Below are positions 41,047 through 49,867 of a stretch of DNA of 64,000 nt, piece by piece. A program made the translations under genes and the position numbers. This stretch comes from Nioella aestuarii (GTDB taxonomy: Bacteria; Pseudomonadota; Alphaproteobacteria; Rhodobacterales; Rhodobacteraceae): NCBI RefSeq assembly GCF_050896395.1, contig NZ_JBPBBA010000002.1:186001-250000 (forward strand). The letters are read 5' to 3'. Within the stretch, counting starts at the first letter, position 1, and each line of letters starts with the position of its first letter. The notes beneath the pieces are model-generated. The model saw only the letters and a program-made list of their open reading frames with translations. It did no database searches and was not told where the DNA came from.

Positions 41047-42488
41047 TCCATATCAGTCGACATGATCAACCGCTCGTCACAGGGGGCGACGCGGATGATG
41101 TTTGTTGTACCCTGCACGTTAAACGGCACGCCTGCGGTGACGACAATGAAATCGGTCTCGGTGGCAAAGCCTGCATCCCGCGCAGCGCGGGCCGCCGATG
41201 TCACCGCCATCTTGAAGCGGGTCAGTTCGCCCGTCAGGTAGCAGTTCATACCCCAGGTCAGGCACATTCTACGGGCAACTTCGACGATGGGGGTCATTGC
41301 GATGATCGGCACGCGCGGGCGTTCGCGGGCCACCAGCGCGGCGGTGCCGCCGGACTGCGTGAAGCAGCAGATTGCCTTGATATCGGTTGTTTCCGCAATT
41401 TCACGGGCCGAGGAGACGATGCCATCGGCTACCGTGGACCGTGCCACCTTGCGGCTTGACTCGATGATATCGCGATAGGTCGGGTCGGCCTCGACCTCTA
41501 CGGCAACGTTGGTCATGGTTGTGACCGCTTCGATGGGGAACCCCCCGGCGGCGCTTTCAGCCGACAGCATCACCGCGTCCGCGCCTTCATAGATGGCGTT
41601 GGCCACGTCGGTGACCTCGGCGCGGGTGGGAACCGGGCTCTCGATCATCGACTCGAGCATCTGGGTGGCGACGATCACCGGCTTTGCGGCTGCCCGGCAT
41701 TTGCGCACCAGACGTTTCTGGATCGGCGGCACCGCTTGAACAGGCAGTTCTACGCCCAGATCGCCGCGCGCCACCATGATCCCGTCCGATGCCTCGAGGA
41801 TTTCGTCAAAGGCCTTCACCGCCGCTGGTTTCTCGATCTTGGAGAGGATCGCTGCACGGCCCTTGGCAAGCCCGCGCGCTTCCTGCACGTCCTCGGCCCG
41901 CTGAACAAAGCTGAGCGCCAGCCAGTCCACCCCAAGCTGACAGACGAACTCCAGATCCTTGCGGTCCTTGTCTGACAGCGCGGCCAGCGGCAGCACCACG
42001 TCGGGCACGTTCACGCCCTTGCGGTTGGAAATAGAGCCGCCTGCAATCACCTTGCAATTGGCAAAATCCGGGCCACACTCTTCAACCTGAAGTTTGATCT
42101 TGCCGTCATTGACCAGCAGCGTCGCGCCAGGTTCCAGCGCTGCAAAGATCTCGGGGTGGGGCAGTTGTACGCGGGTGTGGTCGCCTTCGGCGTCATCCAG
42201 ATCGAAGCGGAACGCGGCCCCGTCTTCCAGTTCATAAGGACCGTTGGCAAAGACGCCGCAGCGCAGTTTCGGGCCCTGAAGATCAGCCAGAATGGCAATC
42301 GGGCGGCCGGTATCTTTTTCGATCTGACGAATAATCGTGTGACGTGCGCGAATTTCGGAATGATCCCCATGGCTCATGTTCAGACGGAACACGTTGGCAC
42401 CGGCCTCAAACAAGGCTCGGATCATTTCATAGTCGTTGGAGGCAGGCCCGAGGGTCGCCACGATCTTGACGTTTCGCTGGCTTTTCAT
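41043..42488 (-). CDS. pyk: Pyruvate kinase
   Basis: Converts phosphoenolpyruvate and ADP to pyruvate and ATP in glycolysis. The 481-residue protein shows RNVKIVATLGPAS, FRLNMSHGDH, AILSKIEKPAAVKAFDEI with the catalytic Lys and Glu, MVARGDLGVELP and VIVATQMLESM, plus a C-terminal regulatory domain. Length is standard. ATG 42488 has GAGGGA upstream. It leads a transcription unit with the small membrane protein and is divergent from the formylglutamate amidohydrolase operon. Confidence 0.98.
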   Translation of the reverse strand: MKSQRNVKIVATLGPASNDYEMIRALFEAGANVFRLNMSHGDHSEIRARHTIIRQIEKDTGRPIAILADLQGPKLRCGVFANGPYELEDGAAFRFDLDDAEGDHTRVQLPHPEIFAALEPGATLLVNDGKIKLQVEECGPDFANCKVIAGGSISNRKGVNVPDVVLPLAALSDKDRKDLEFVCQLGVDWLALSFVQRAEDVQEARGLAKGRAAILSKIEKPAAVKAFDEILEASDGIMVARGDLGVELPVQAVPPIQKRLVRKCRAAAKPVIVATQMLESMIESPVPTRAEVTDVANAIYEGADAVMLSAESAAGGFPIEAVTTMTNVAVEVEADPTYRDIIESSRKVARSTVADGIVSSAREIAETTDIKAICCFTQSGGTAALVARERPRVPIIAMTPIVEVARRMCLTWGMNCYLTGELTRFKMAVTSAARAARDAGFATETDFIVVTAGVPFNVQGTTNIIRVAPCDERLIMSTDME

Positions 42489-42632
42489 ACTCGGTCCCTC
42501 GTTTCGAATCTGGCGGATGTTAGCGCTAGCATTTCAGTTGCTGCCCTTATGTCTCAATTCGAGGAACATGACAACTGGCACTCGCGTCTAACCTATCATA
42601 TGTCCCTTTTGTCTATGAAGGATAACACGGAA

Positions 42633-43370
42633 ATGACAGCCCCTTTCCACATCGAAGGGCAAGACCGCGCCTCTCTCTGGTTGATTACCTGCGATCATGC
42701 GTCGAACCGGGTGCCAGACTGTGTCAATGGCGGTGATCTTGGCTTGCCTGATGAGGATATGAACCGCCACATCGCCTATGACATCGGCGCAGCCGGGCTC
42801 GCCCGTGTGCTGGCGCGGGAAATGGGTGCTCCGGTGATCCTGTCGGATTTCTCGCGCCTCGTGATTGACCCGAACCGGGGCGAGCATGACCCAACGGTGC
42901 TGATGAAGCTTTATGACGGCTCGATCATCCCCGCGAACCGGGGGGCCGACGCGGCAGAGCAGGAACGGCGCCTGAACGCCTTTCACCGGCCCTATCACAA
43001 CGCGCTGACCGAACTGGCCGCAGCGCGCGACGACACGGTTCTGCTGGCCGTTCACAGCTTTACCCCGCAATTCAAGGGACGCGAGATGCGGCCATGGCAT
43101 GTGGGTGTGCTTTATGCGGAAGATGACCGGCTGGCCGTGCCTCTGCTGGACCGCCTGCGGGCCGAGGCCGATATCTACGTGGGCGACAACGAGCCCTATT
43201 CGGGCCACCTGCCCGGCGACAGCATGGACCGGCATGGAATAGAACCGAGACGCCCGCATGTGCTGATTGAGCTGCGCAACGACCTGATCGCAACAGCCGA
43301 GCAACAGGAGCACTGGGGACAGCGCCTGGCCCCCATCCTGGATGGCGCGCTGACCGATGCCGGCTGCTGA
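42633..43370 (+). CDS. N-formylglutamate amidohydrolase family protein
   Basis: 245-residue metal-dependent amidohydrolase of the HutG/FGase family, releasing formate from N-formylglutamate (histidine breakdown) or acting on similar substrates. The conserved elements are ITCDHASNRVP, FSRLVIDPNRGEHDPTVL and LAVHSFTPQFKG, with DxN/His metal-site residues. ATG 42633 has AAGGA about 10 nt upstream; ATG 42615 is an alternative. No hut genes are nearby. It heads a three-gene operon with a CHMI-like protein and DUF1244. Confidence 0.88.
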   Translation: MTAPFHIEGQDRASLWLITCDHASNRVPDCVNGGDLGLPDEDMNRHIAYDIGAAGLARVLAREMGAPVILSDFSRLVIDPNRGEHDPTVLMKLYDGSIIPANRGADAAEQERRLNAFHRPYHNALTELAAARDDTVLLAVHSFTPQFKGREMRPWHVGVLYAEDDRLAVPLLDRLRAEADIYVGDNEPYSGHLPGDSMDRHGIEPRRPHVLIELRNDLIATAEQQEHWGQRLAPILDGALTDAGC

Positions 43371-43382
43371 AAGGACCCAGAG

Positions 43383-43715
43383 ATGCCCCATCTGACAATT
43401 CAACACTCTGCCAATGTCGCCGCGGACGACGCGCTTTGCGGGGCTCTGTTTGATGCGCTGGCCGCCCATGCTGCCATTCTGCACCCCGAAAGCCTGAAGA
43501 TCCGCACCCTGCCCTGCCCGCATTGGCGCATCGGAACCGAACCGCAAAGCTTTGCCCATGCGGATCTGTTGTTGCTTCCGGGGCGGGATGAGCCGACCAA
43601 GGCAGACCTTGCACAGACAGTGATGGCCGTGTTGCGGTCACATCTGCCGGGGGTCGGATCGCTATCCGTCGACATCGGAGACCTGAGCGTCGCCTACACC
43701 AAGCGCGTTTTGTGA
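43383..43715 (+). CDS. 5-carboxymethyl-2-hydroxymuconate isomerase-like tautomerase
   Basis: 110-residue protein beginning MPHLTIQHSANV; Pro2, which would become the catalytic N-terminal proline, and the LPGRDEPTKADLAQTVMAVL helix fit the CHMI branch of the tautomerase superfamily. No homoprotocatechuate genes are nearby, so its role is probably different from HpaF. 12 bp after the amidohydrolase gene, same operon. Confidence 0.8.
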   Translation: MPHLTIQHSANVAADDALCGALFDALAAHAAILHPESLKIRTLPCPHWRIGTEPQSFAHADLLLLPGRDEPTKADLAQTVMAVLRSHLPGVGSLSVDIGDLSVAYTKRVL

Positions 43716-43729
43716 GAAGGAGACCAGAA

Positions 43730-44044
43730 ATGGATGACCAGACCCGTATCGAGATAGAAGCCGCCGCCTTCCGTCGCCTGCGTCAGCATCTGATGGAAGA
43801 CCGCCCGGACGTGCAGAACATAGATCTGATGAACTTGGCCGGCTTCTGTCGCAACTGCCTGTCACGCTGGTACCAGGAAGCCGCGAATGAGCGGGGCGTT
43901 GAGATGACGAAGGACGAGGGCCGAGAGGTTTATTACGGGATGCCCTATGATGTCTGGAGGGACCAGAACCAGACCGAAGCAGGCCCCGAAAAGCAGGCCG
44001 CTTTCCAGAAAGCCTTTGCCGAAAACGTGGGCAAGAAGGACTGA
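43730..44044 (+). CDS. DUF1244 protein
   Basis: 104-residue cytosolic protein with the DUF1244 block NIDLMNLAGFCRNCLSRWYQ (CxxC) and REVYYGMPYDVWRDQNQ. Family of unknown function, mostly alpha- and gammaproteobacterial. ATG 43730 follows AAGGAG by about 7 nt. Third gene of the operon with the FGase- and CHMI-like genes; this set recurs in related genomes as far as I recall. Confidence 0.9.
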   Translation: MDDQTRIEIEAAAFRRLRQHLMEDRPDVQNIDLMNLAGFCRNCLSRWYQEAANERGVEMTKDEGREVYYGMPYDVWRDQNQTEAGPEKQAAFQKAFAENVGKKD

Positions 44045-44047
44045 CCT

Positions 44048-44737
44048 CTAGCCAAGCCACGCAAAGGCGCGGGTCAGGAATGCATCTGCGTCTTCCGTGA
44101 CCGGCGTTCCGTGGGCCATGACCACCTGTTTCGGCTGCCATGTCTTGACTGTCGAGTAAGCCGCGCGGGCTGCGGGCTTGTCCCGGGTCGCCATGCGGAA
44201 CTTGCGCGGCACCTGGGGGTCACGACCGGTCATCAGGTCGAGCCACGCCACCAGCCGCCGCCAGCCGCGATACCAGCCCCGTGGCATCTGCTGCAACAGA
44301 TCGGTGAACAGGACCGTGCCGCTATCCCTGTGGAAGAACACGACTTCATCGGCGATGGCATTGGGGAAGATCACCTGATCAATCTGCCCCGCCCAATCCG
44401 CCGACGGATCCTCCCCCATGTCGCTGGCAAAGACGATATCCGCGCGTTTGGCGCGCAGCCCCGGAGCCGCGTGAATATGCGCCTCAGGGCAGAAATGCGC
44501 CCAATCGGCCAGCGCCATATGGTGCAGCTTGTTTGGCGCAACGATGTGATGAACGGGCCCTAGCGCATCGAGAGCTTCCAGGATTGCGGGGGTCAGGCGC
44601 ACGGGCGACCATAGCCACAGCCCGCCATCTGCCAGCCGCGCAACAGCCATGCGGGTAGGATAGTGAAACCCGGCAGCGGCCCGTATGTCGGGACCATCGG
44701 CCAGCCAGAAACCCGGACCGAACGGGGTAAGGACCAT
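44048..44737 (-). CDS. DUF4336 protein
   Basis: 229-residue protein resembling DUF4336, a metallo-beta-lactamase-like fold without all metal residues. Features: LTPFGPGFWLADGPDIRAAA, GLWLWSPVRLTPAILEALDA, HHIVAPNKLHHMALADWAHF, VLFTDLLQQ, and AHGTPVTED near the end. Function unknown. ATG 44737 follows AGGAGAA. Ends 3 bp from the convergent DUF1244 gene and is divergent from the rhodanese gene. Confidence 0.85.
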   Translation of the reverse strand: MVLTPFGPGFWLADGPDIRAAAGFHYPTRMAVARLADGGLWLWSPVRLTPAILEALDALGPVHHIVAPNKLHHMALADWAHFCPEAHIHAAPGLRAKRADIVFASDMGEDPSADWAGQIDQVIFPNAIADEVVFFHRDSGTVLFTDLLQQMPRGWYRGWRRLVAWLDLMTGRDPQVPRKFRMATRDKPAARAAYSTVKTWQPKQVVMAHGTPVTEDADAFLTRAFAWLG

Positions 44738-44876
44738 CACGCTTCTCCTACACGCATCACCTTTGGGCAGAAGATCATGAAGCCTGCGACAACGCCACCG
44801 AAACTGCACGGTTGAAGCATAGTGCTCGCAGGCCTACATGCGCCGCAATCGAGATCTGCACACCGAATGACCCGCC

Positions 44877-45323
44877 ATGAACAGACGCATTTTTCTTTCC
44901 TTCGGTTCCGCCGCCGCACTTGCCATAGCGGCTGCCGGCTTTCTGTTCGGGCGTGGGGGCCGGCCGGAGAACCTGACGTTGGCCTCCCTCTCGGGCGAAA
45001 GCTTGGCCAGTGACCCATCGGTTCTTCTGGTCGATATCCGGCGGCCCGAGGAATGGCAGGATACCGGTGTTGTAGAAGGCGCCCTGCTGATCACATATGC
45101 CGATCGCGATAGCTTTCTGTCCGAAGTGCGCCCGCATCTGCAAGAGGGGCAGAGCCTTGCTTTGATCTGCCGGACCGGGAACCGCACCTCTCGCGCATCG
45201 CGCCAGATTGCGGGGCTTGTGGACGTTCCGGTGATCGATGTTGCGGGCGGCATGGTACGGGTGCTGGCAGAGGGCTACCGCCCAGTGACCCCGACCCGTG
45301 ATATGGGATGTACGGTCTGTTGA
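44877..45323 (+). CDS. Exported rhodanese-domain protein
   Basis: 148-residue protein with an N-terminal signal or anchor (MNRRIFLSFGSAAALAIAAAG) and one rhodanese domain: PSVLLVDIRRPEEWQDTG and the active-site loop LICRTGNRTSRAS with its cysteine. Probably acts in the periplasm on sulfane sulfur or as a sulfur carrier. The end DMGCTVC carries a second cysteine pair of unknown role. Followed by a palindrome cluster. Confidence 0.88.
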   Translation: MNRRIFLSFGSAAALAIAAAGFLFGRGGRPENLTLASLSGESLASDPSVLLVDIRRPEEWQDTGVVEGALLITYADRDSFLSEVRPHLQEGQSLALICRTGNRTSRASRQIAGLVDVPVIDVAGGMVRVLAEGYRPVTPTRDMGCTVC

Positions 45324-45332
45324 GAGCGCGCC

Positions 45333-45394
45333 AACGCGCTTGAAGCGCGTTAAAGGGCCTTGCAAGGCCCTTGCAAGCGGTTTGCAAACCGCTT
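45333..45394. repeat. Three tandem palindromes (palindrome family, locus D)
   Basis: AACGCGCTTGAAGCGCGTT (45333-45351), AAGGGCCTTGCAAGGCCCTT (45353-45372) and AAGCGGTTTGCAAACCGCTT (45375-45394), all perfect, 1-2 nt apart. Fills the gap between the convergent rhodanese and yaaA genes. This locus lacks the CCCCGCGCGG box of the other three. Confidence 0.85.
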
Positions 45395-45401
45395 GGCCGC
45401 C

Positions 45402-46169
45402 CTATGCCTCGGCCATCGCGGGGCGATAAAAGGCCGGACGCCCAGGTGCGCTGAGATCGGGGGCATACCGATACCCGCCCATTTCGAAATCGAGGATGCT
45501 GTCAGGGTCCTTCAGCCGGTTCTGGATGATGAACCGCGCCATCGCTCCGCGTGCTTTCTTGGCGAAAAAGCTGACCACCTTGGGACCGCCCGGCTTTTCC
45601 TCAAGAAACTGGGGCGTGATGACGTTGAGACGTATCGCCTCGGGTTTCACGGCAGTGAAATACTCCACCGAGGCGCAGTTGATCAGCGTATTGGTCCCCA
45701 GCCTGTCTGCCTCGGCGTTCAGCGCTTCGGCAATCTGGTCACCCCAGTAGTCATAGAGAGACCGCCCCCGCTCCGTTTTCAGGCGGCTGCCCATCTCCAA
45801 CCGGTATTCCTGCATCGCATCCAGCGGGCGCAAAAGGCCATAAAGCCCCGACAGAATCCGCAAGTGATCCTGCGCAAACACCATTTCATCTGCATCGAGG
45901 CTGGCGGCCTCCAGCCCTGTATAGGTGTCACCCGCGAAGGCCAGCACGGCGGGCCGCTTGTCGGCATTGTCATGAAAGCGGGCAAAGCGATCGTGGTTCA
46001 GTTTGCCGAGGCTTTCGCTGATATGCATGAGCTTCTGCAACTCGGCCACGGACAGGCCCTGCGCGACCTCTGCCAGATGATCGGCGTCCTCTTGGAACAT
46101 CGGCGTGGTCATTTCCACCTCGCGCAGTGTCCAGTCGAGTTTCTTGGCCGGTGAGACGACGATCAGCAT
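45402..46169 (-). CDS. yaaA: Peroxide stress protein YaaA
   Basis: 255-residue DUF328/UPF0246 protein; in E. coli it lowers intracellular free iron during peroxide stress and binds DNA. Opening MLIVVSPAKKLDWTL, LSGLYGLLRPLDAMQEYRLE and the Lys-rich KPGGPKVVSFFAKKARGAMA region are typical. ATG 46169 follows GGGAAAG and overlaps the recQ stop by 7 bp, so it is the second gene of recQ-yaaA. Confidence 0.95.
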   Translation of the reverse strand: MLIVVSPAKKLDWTLREVEMTTPMFQEDADHLAEVAQGLSVAELQKLMHISESLGKLNHDRFARFHDNADKRPAVLAFAGDTYTGLEAASLDADEMVFAQDHLRILSGLYGLLRPLDAMQEYRLEMGSRLKTERGRSLYDYWGDQIAEALNAEADRLGTNTLINCASVEYFTAVKPEAIRLNVITPQFLEEKPGGPKVVSFFAKKARGAMARFIIQNRLKDPDSILDFEMGGYRYAPDLSAPGRPAFYRPAMAEA

Positions 46170-48217
46170 TCGCTTTCCCTTATCACATCGAGAAACGCTG
46201 GTCCGAAGCGTTCCACTTTCAGTTCCCCCATTCCCTGAATCCGCGCAAGGTCTTCCAGCGAACCCGGGCGGCGTTCGGCGATCTGGCGGATCGTGGAATG
46301 GGTGCAGGAGAGATATTTCTCCGTCCCCATCTCGCCACGCGCCAACCCTGCCTGCGCCTGCATCAATTGATCGTATATAGCCCCCGCCTCTCGCCCGGCC
46401 AGTTTCCGGCGCTGCGGATGGGTGGATTCGGCAGCTTCGCCGGTGATGACCTCAAGGAAGGTCGCGCCATAGCGGTCCAGCTTGGTGGCCCCAACACCGC
46501 CGACACGCGCCATCTGGTCGAGCGTTTCGGGCCGGGTTTCAGCCATTTCGATCAGCGTCTTGTCGGTGAAGATCACATAGGCAGGCACGCCCGCCTCTTC
46601 CGCCAATGCCCGACGCTTGGCTTTCAGGGCAGACAGCAGCGGCGCGTCTTCTTCACTGACCAGCATTTTCACTGCCGGGCGGCGGGCAGCCTTGCGGATC
46701 GTGTCACGGCGTAGGGTGATACCCTCCTCGCCGCGCAAGATGGGCCGCGCCTTGTCGGTCATGAAAAGTGCGCCGTGACGGTCGGGATCGGGGCGCACGA
46801 GATCATGCGCCGCCATCTGCCTGAACACCGCTTGCCAGCCGCGCCGGTCGAATTCCGTGCCAACGCCAAAGGTGGGCAGCGCGTCGTGGCCGCGCTGGCG
46901 CACCTTGTCGGTATCGGCCCCGATCAGAATGTCGATCAGATGCCCCGCGCCGAAGCTTTCACCGGTGCGCAGCATGGCCGACAGTGCTTTTTGAACCGCG
47001 ACCCCGCCGTCGAAAAGGTCAGGCGGTTCGTTGCACATATCGCAGTTGCCGCAAGGCCCCGGGTCTTCGCCGAAGTAGCCAAGCAGCACCTGACGACGGC
47101 ACCCAGTGGCCTCGGCCAACCCGAGCAGCGCATTCAGCCGGGCGTGATCGGCGGATTTGCGGTCAGGCGGAGCGAGGCCCTCGTCGATCTGCTGGCGGCG
47201 AAAGCGGATGTCATCGGGACCAAACAGGGTCAGCGTATCGGCAGGCGCGCCATCGCGACCCGCGCGGCCGATTTCTTGGTAATAGGCCTCGATGGATTTC
47301 GGCAGGTCCGCATGGGCCACCCACCGGATATCTGGCTTGTCCACACCCATGCCGAAGGCAATCGTGGCCACTACGACCAGCCCATCCTCCTGCGCGAAGC
47401 GGCGTTCGACGATGCGGCGATCCTCGGCCTCCATCCCGCCGTGGTAGTGGCAGGCATTGTGCCCCGCCTCGCGCAGCGCCTGCGCCAGTGTTTCGGTCTT
47501 GGCCCGTGTGCCGCAATAAACGATGCCAGACTGGCCCTTGCGGGCAGCGGCAAAGGCCAGGATCTGATTGCGCGGCTGGTTCTTCACATCGAAGGCCAGT
47601 GTCAGGTTGGGCCGGTCGAAGCCCCGCAGGAAGGTTTCCGGCGGGTTGGCTTCGCTGAACAGACGCGAGATGATCTCGGCCCGCGTTTCGGCATCCGCCG
47701 TGGCGGTGAACGCGGCCAAAGGCACGTCGAGTGATCTGCGCAATTCACCGATACGCAGGTAATCGGGGCGAAAATCATGGCCCCATTGGCTGACGCAATG
47801 CGCCTCATCCACAGCGATGAGACTGACACCTGCGCACGACAGCATTCGCTCCGTACCGCCTGAGGCGAGCCGTTCGGGCGCGATATAAAGCAGCTTGAGC
47901 GTGCCCTCTTCCAGCCCGCGCCAGACAGAATCGGTTTCGTCCTCTGTATTGCCAGAGGTCAGAGCCCCGGCCTCTACCCCTGCCTCTTTCAGGCCCCGCA
48001 CCTGGTCACGCATCAGCGCGATGAGCGGAGAGATGACCACCGTCAGCCCCTCGCGGCAAAGCGCCGGCAGCTGAAAACACAGCGACTTGCCCCCGCCCGT
48101 CGGCATAATCGCCAGCACATCGCGGCCTGCGGTCACGGCCTCCACGATCTCCTCCTGTCCCGGACGGAACGCGGAAAAGCCGAAGACGGAAGATAGCAAA
48201 TCGGAAGGGGCCGGCAT
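46163..48217 (-). CDS. recQ: ATP-dependent DNA helicase RecQ
   Basis: 684-residue 3'-5' helicase of recombination repair. Walker A MPTGGGKSLCFQLPAL, AVDEAHCVSQWGHDFRPDY (DEAH) and QEIGRAGRDG mark the core; a zinc domain with cysteines (CGNCDMC) and RQC winged helix follow; then two HRDC domains (residues about 520-590 and 600-680, VGGVGATKLDRYG and IQGMGELKVERFG). Two HRDC domains are more than the single one of E. coli RecQ. ATG 48217 lacks a strong RBS. Upstream gene of recQ-yaaA. Confidence 0.96.
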   Translation of the reverse strand: MPAPSDLLSSVFGFSAFRPGQEEIVEAVTAGRDVLAIMPTGGGKSLCFQLPALCREGLTVVISPLIALMRDQVRGLKEAGVEAGALTSGNTEDETDSVWRGLEEGTLKLLYIAPERLASGGTERMLSCAGVSLIAVDEAHCVSQWGHDFRPDYLRIGELRRSLDVPLAAFTATADAETRAEIISRLFSEANPPETFLRGFDRPNLTLAFDVKNQPRNQILAFAAARKGQSGIVYCGTRAKTETLAQALREAGHNACHYHGGMEAEDRRIVERRFAQEDGLVVVATIAFGMGVDKPDIRWVAHADLPKSIEAYYQEIGRAGRDGAPADTLTLFGPDDIRFRRQQIDEGLAPPDRKSADHARLNALLGLAEATGCRRQVLLGYFGEDPGPCGNCDMCNEPPDLFDGGVAVQKALSAMLRTGESFGAGHLIDILIGADTDKVRQRGHDALPTFGVGTEFDRRGWQAVFRQMAAHDLVRPDPDRHGALFMTDKARPILRGEEGITLRRDTIRKAARRPAVKMLVSEEDAPLLSALKAKRRALAEEAGVPAYVIFTDKTLIEMAETRPETLDQMARVGGVGATKLDRYGATFLEVITGEAAESTHPQRRKLAGREAGAIYDQLMQAQAGLARGEMGTEKYLSCTHSTIRQIAERRPGSLEDLARIQGMGELKVERFGPAFLDVIRESEC

Positions 48218-48300
48218 GAGGGTCGGTCAGGCTGCTCTGTTATGTTCTGATTGGCCGCGACGGTCGCATATTGTGGCCCGGGGGACAAGGACCGCTAGGA

Positions 48301-48639
48301 CTAGATTGCGCAGGCTTTTCGCAGATCAATCAGCCCGTGCAGACGGCCTAGCGGCAGTTCCGGCACCGGTTCGGCCACCACACCGCCAAACCGTGCCTCA
48401 TGCACCAGAACGGGGCGGTCATGGATCAGGCACAGAACATAGGTTGCCTCCAGCCAGTCCTGCTCCCCTTTGATGCGCCAGACCAGCCCGCCGCTGAGTG
48501 ATGCGTTGGCGAACTCAACGGCTTGTCCCCTGCCATCGCGGGCCAAGTGCAAGCAATCATTGCAGAGGTGCCAAGGATATCGGGGAAAGGCCCTTTGCGC
48601 CGCACCGCAGCCGGGACAGTGATGTTCGGGCAGGATCAT
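48301..48639 (-). CDS. Small zinc-ribbon protein of unknown function
   Basis: 112-residue protein with CPGC (Cys8, Cys11) and CNDC (Cys26, Cys29), a probable structural zinc ribbon, followed by an unrecognised region (GGLVWRIKGEQDWLEATYVL, LIHDRPVLVHEARFGGVVAE). Not identified. ATG 48639 overlaps the HAD hydrolase stop by 4 bp. Last gene of an operon of four: FAD oxidoreductase, rsmD, HAD, this gene. Confidence 0.7.
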   Translation of the reverse strand: MILPEHHCPGCGAAQRAFPRYPWHLCNDCLHLARDGRGQAVEFANASLSGGLVWRIKGEQDWLEATYVLCLIHDRPVLVHEARFGGVVAEPVPELPLGRLHGLIDLRKACAI

Positions 48640-49298
48640 TCCGCCGCGGCTTTCAAGCCGATCAGACCCGGCACCGCGAACATGCTGTCAAAAACCTCTG
48701 CCCCCGTCGCCATGAGCGCCGCGCCATCGCCATGGGGTGCGTAGCCAAGACATCGCATACCTGCGCGGGCGGCCGCCGTCGCCCCGGTGGCACTGTCCTC
48801 CACCACCACAGCGCGGGACGAGTCCACATTGAAATGCGCGGCAGCAGCGAGGTAAAGGCCCGGATCGGGTTTTGCGGTCTTGAGCGTATGGGCCGAGAAT
48901 ATCGCGTCACCGAACCGGTCCAGCAGGCCATTCTGGCCAAGGGTGATCTCCATCTTCGCTTCGCTGCCGTTCGATCCGACCGCATAAGGAATGCCTATGG
49001 CATCAAGCTGGTCCAGCAGCTCTGGTATGCCTGCGATCACGTCGACGCCTGCACGCAGCGCCGAATAGATTTCATCATAGATTTCGTCGATCCAAGCGTC
49101 TGGCAGATCGGCCCCCATCAGACGTGCCTGTTCCCCAACACCCCGCATCGTCCCCCCGACAAACAACTCCATGCTGCGGTCCGTTGTCATGGGCAGACCG
49201 TGGCGGCTGAGGTTCCGGGCCAGCACCTCGTTCGAGACGGTCTCTGAATCAACCAGCACACCGTCGCAGTCGAAAATCACCAGATCAGGGCGGGTCAT
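48636..49298 (-). CDS. HAD-superfamily phosphatase (PGP/beta-PGM-like)
   Basis: 220-residue haloacid dehalogenase-type hydrolase with all four motifs: DCDGVLVDSE (nucleophile Asp), VGSNGSEAK (Thr/Ser motif), the Lys in KTAKPDPGLY, and VVEDSATGATAAARAG (acidic). The cap domain lies between residues about 18-85. Substrate is probably a small phosphorylated sugar or glycolate-type compound; not determined. ATG 49298 and both ends overlap the neighbouring genes by 4 bp. Confidence 0.9.
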   Translation of the reverse strand: MTRPDLVIFDCDGVLVDSETVSNEVLARNLSRHGLPMTTDRSMELFVGGTMRGVGEQARLMGADLPDAWIDEIYDEIYSALRAGVDVIAGIPELLDQLDAIGIPYAVGSNGSEAKMEITLGQNGLLDRFGDAIFSAHTLKTAKPDPGLYLAAAAHFNVDSSRAVVVEDSATGATAAARAGMRCLGYAPHGDGAALMATGAEVFDSMFAVPGLIGLKAAAE

Positions 49299-49867
49299 TC
49301 GGGGGCTCCTTCATAGCGCAGGATCGTGATCAGCGTGTCGCCATAACGGCGCTGGTCAAGCTGCTCGCAGCTGGCAGGCGGGGTGGGCACTGTGTTCTCT
49401 TCCCATACGATCAGCGCATCGGGCGCCAGCCAGCCACCCGCTATTGCCGCCGCCAATGCCTTTTCCCCCAAGCCCTTGCCGTAGGGCGGATCGAGGAAGA
49501 CCAGGTCGAACGGAGGCTGCTGCGCCTCGCCAAGCTTGGTGGCGTCGCGGCGGAAGACCTTGGACGTCCCTTGCGCGGAACAAAGCCCTATGTTTTCGCG
49601 TAACAATGCCCGTGCCGCGGTGCCGTCATCGACGAAACAGGCGAAAGCCGCACCGCGCGACAGCGCCTCCAACCCAAGCGCGCCGGTGCCTGCGAAAAGA
49701 TCCAGCACACGGGCATCAGTGATCGGATCACCATAACCGCCATTCACCAGCAGGTTGAACAGGCTCTCCCGCACCCGGTCGGACGTGGGGCGCAAATGCG
49801 CGCCCGCATCGCCCTTGCCGACAGAGGCGAGCCGCTTGCCCTTGTGGTTGCCTGCGATGATCCTCAC
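49295..49867 (-). CDS. rsmD: 16S rRNA guanine(966)-N2 methyltransferase
   Basis: 190-residue SAM-dependent methylase modifying G966 of 16S rRNA. The start MRIIAGNHKGKRLA, RPTSDRVRESLFNLL, motif I VLDLFAGTGALGLEALSRGA and catalytic motif IV DLVFLDPPYGKG are all typical RsmD. Overlaps the HAD gene by 4 bp and the FAD oxidoreductase stop by 4 bp. Confidence 0.96.
   Translation of the reverse strand: MRIIAGNHKGKRLASVGKGDAGAHLRPTSDRVRESLFNLLVNGGYGDPITDARVLDLFAGTGALGLEALSRGAAFACFVDDGTAARALLRENIGLCSAQGTSKVFRRDATKLGEAQQPPFDLVFLDPPYGKGLGEKALAAAIAGGWLAPDALIVWEENTVPTPPASCEQLDQRRYGDTLITILRYEGAPE

Noticed and set aside
45333..45394. Possible CRISPR array at tandem palindromes
   Set aside because: Units differ in sequence, spacers are only 1-2 nt, and no cas genes are present.
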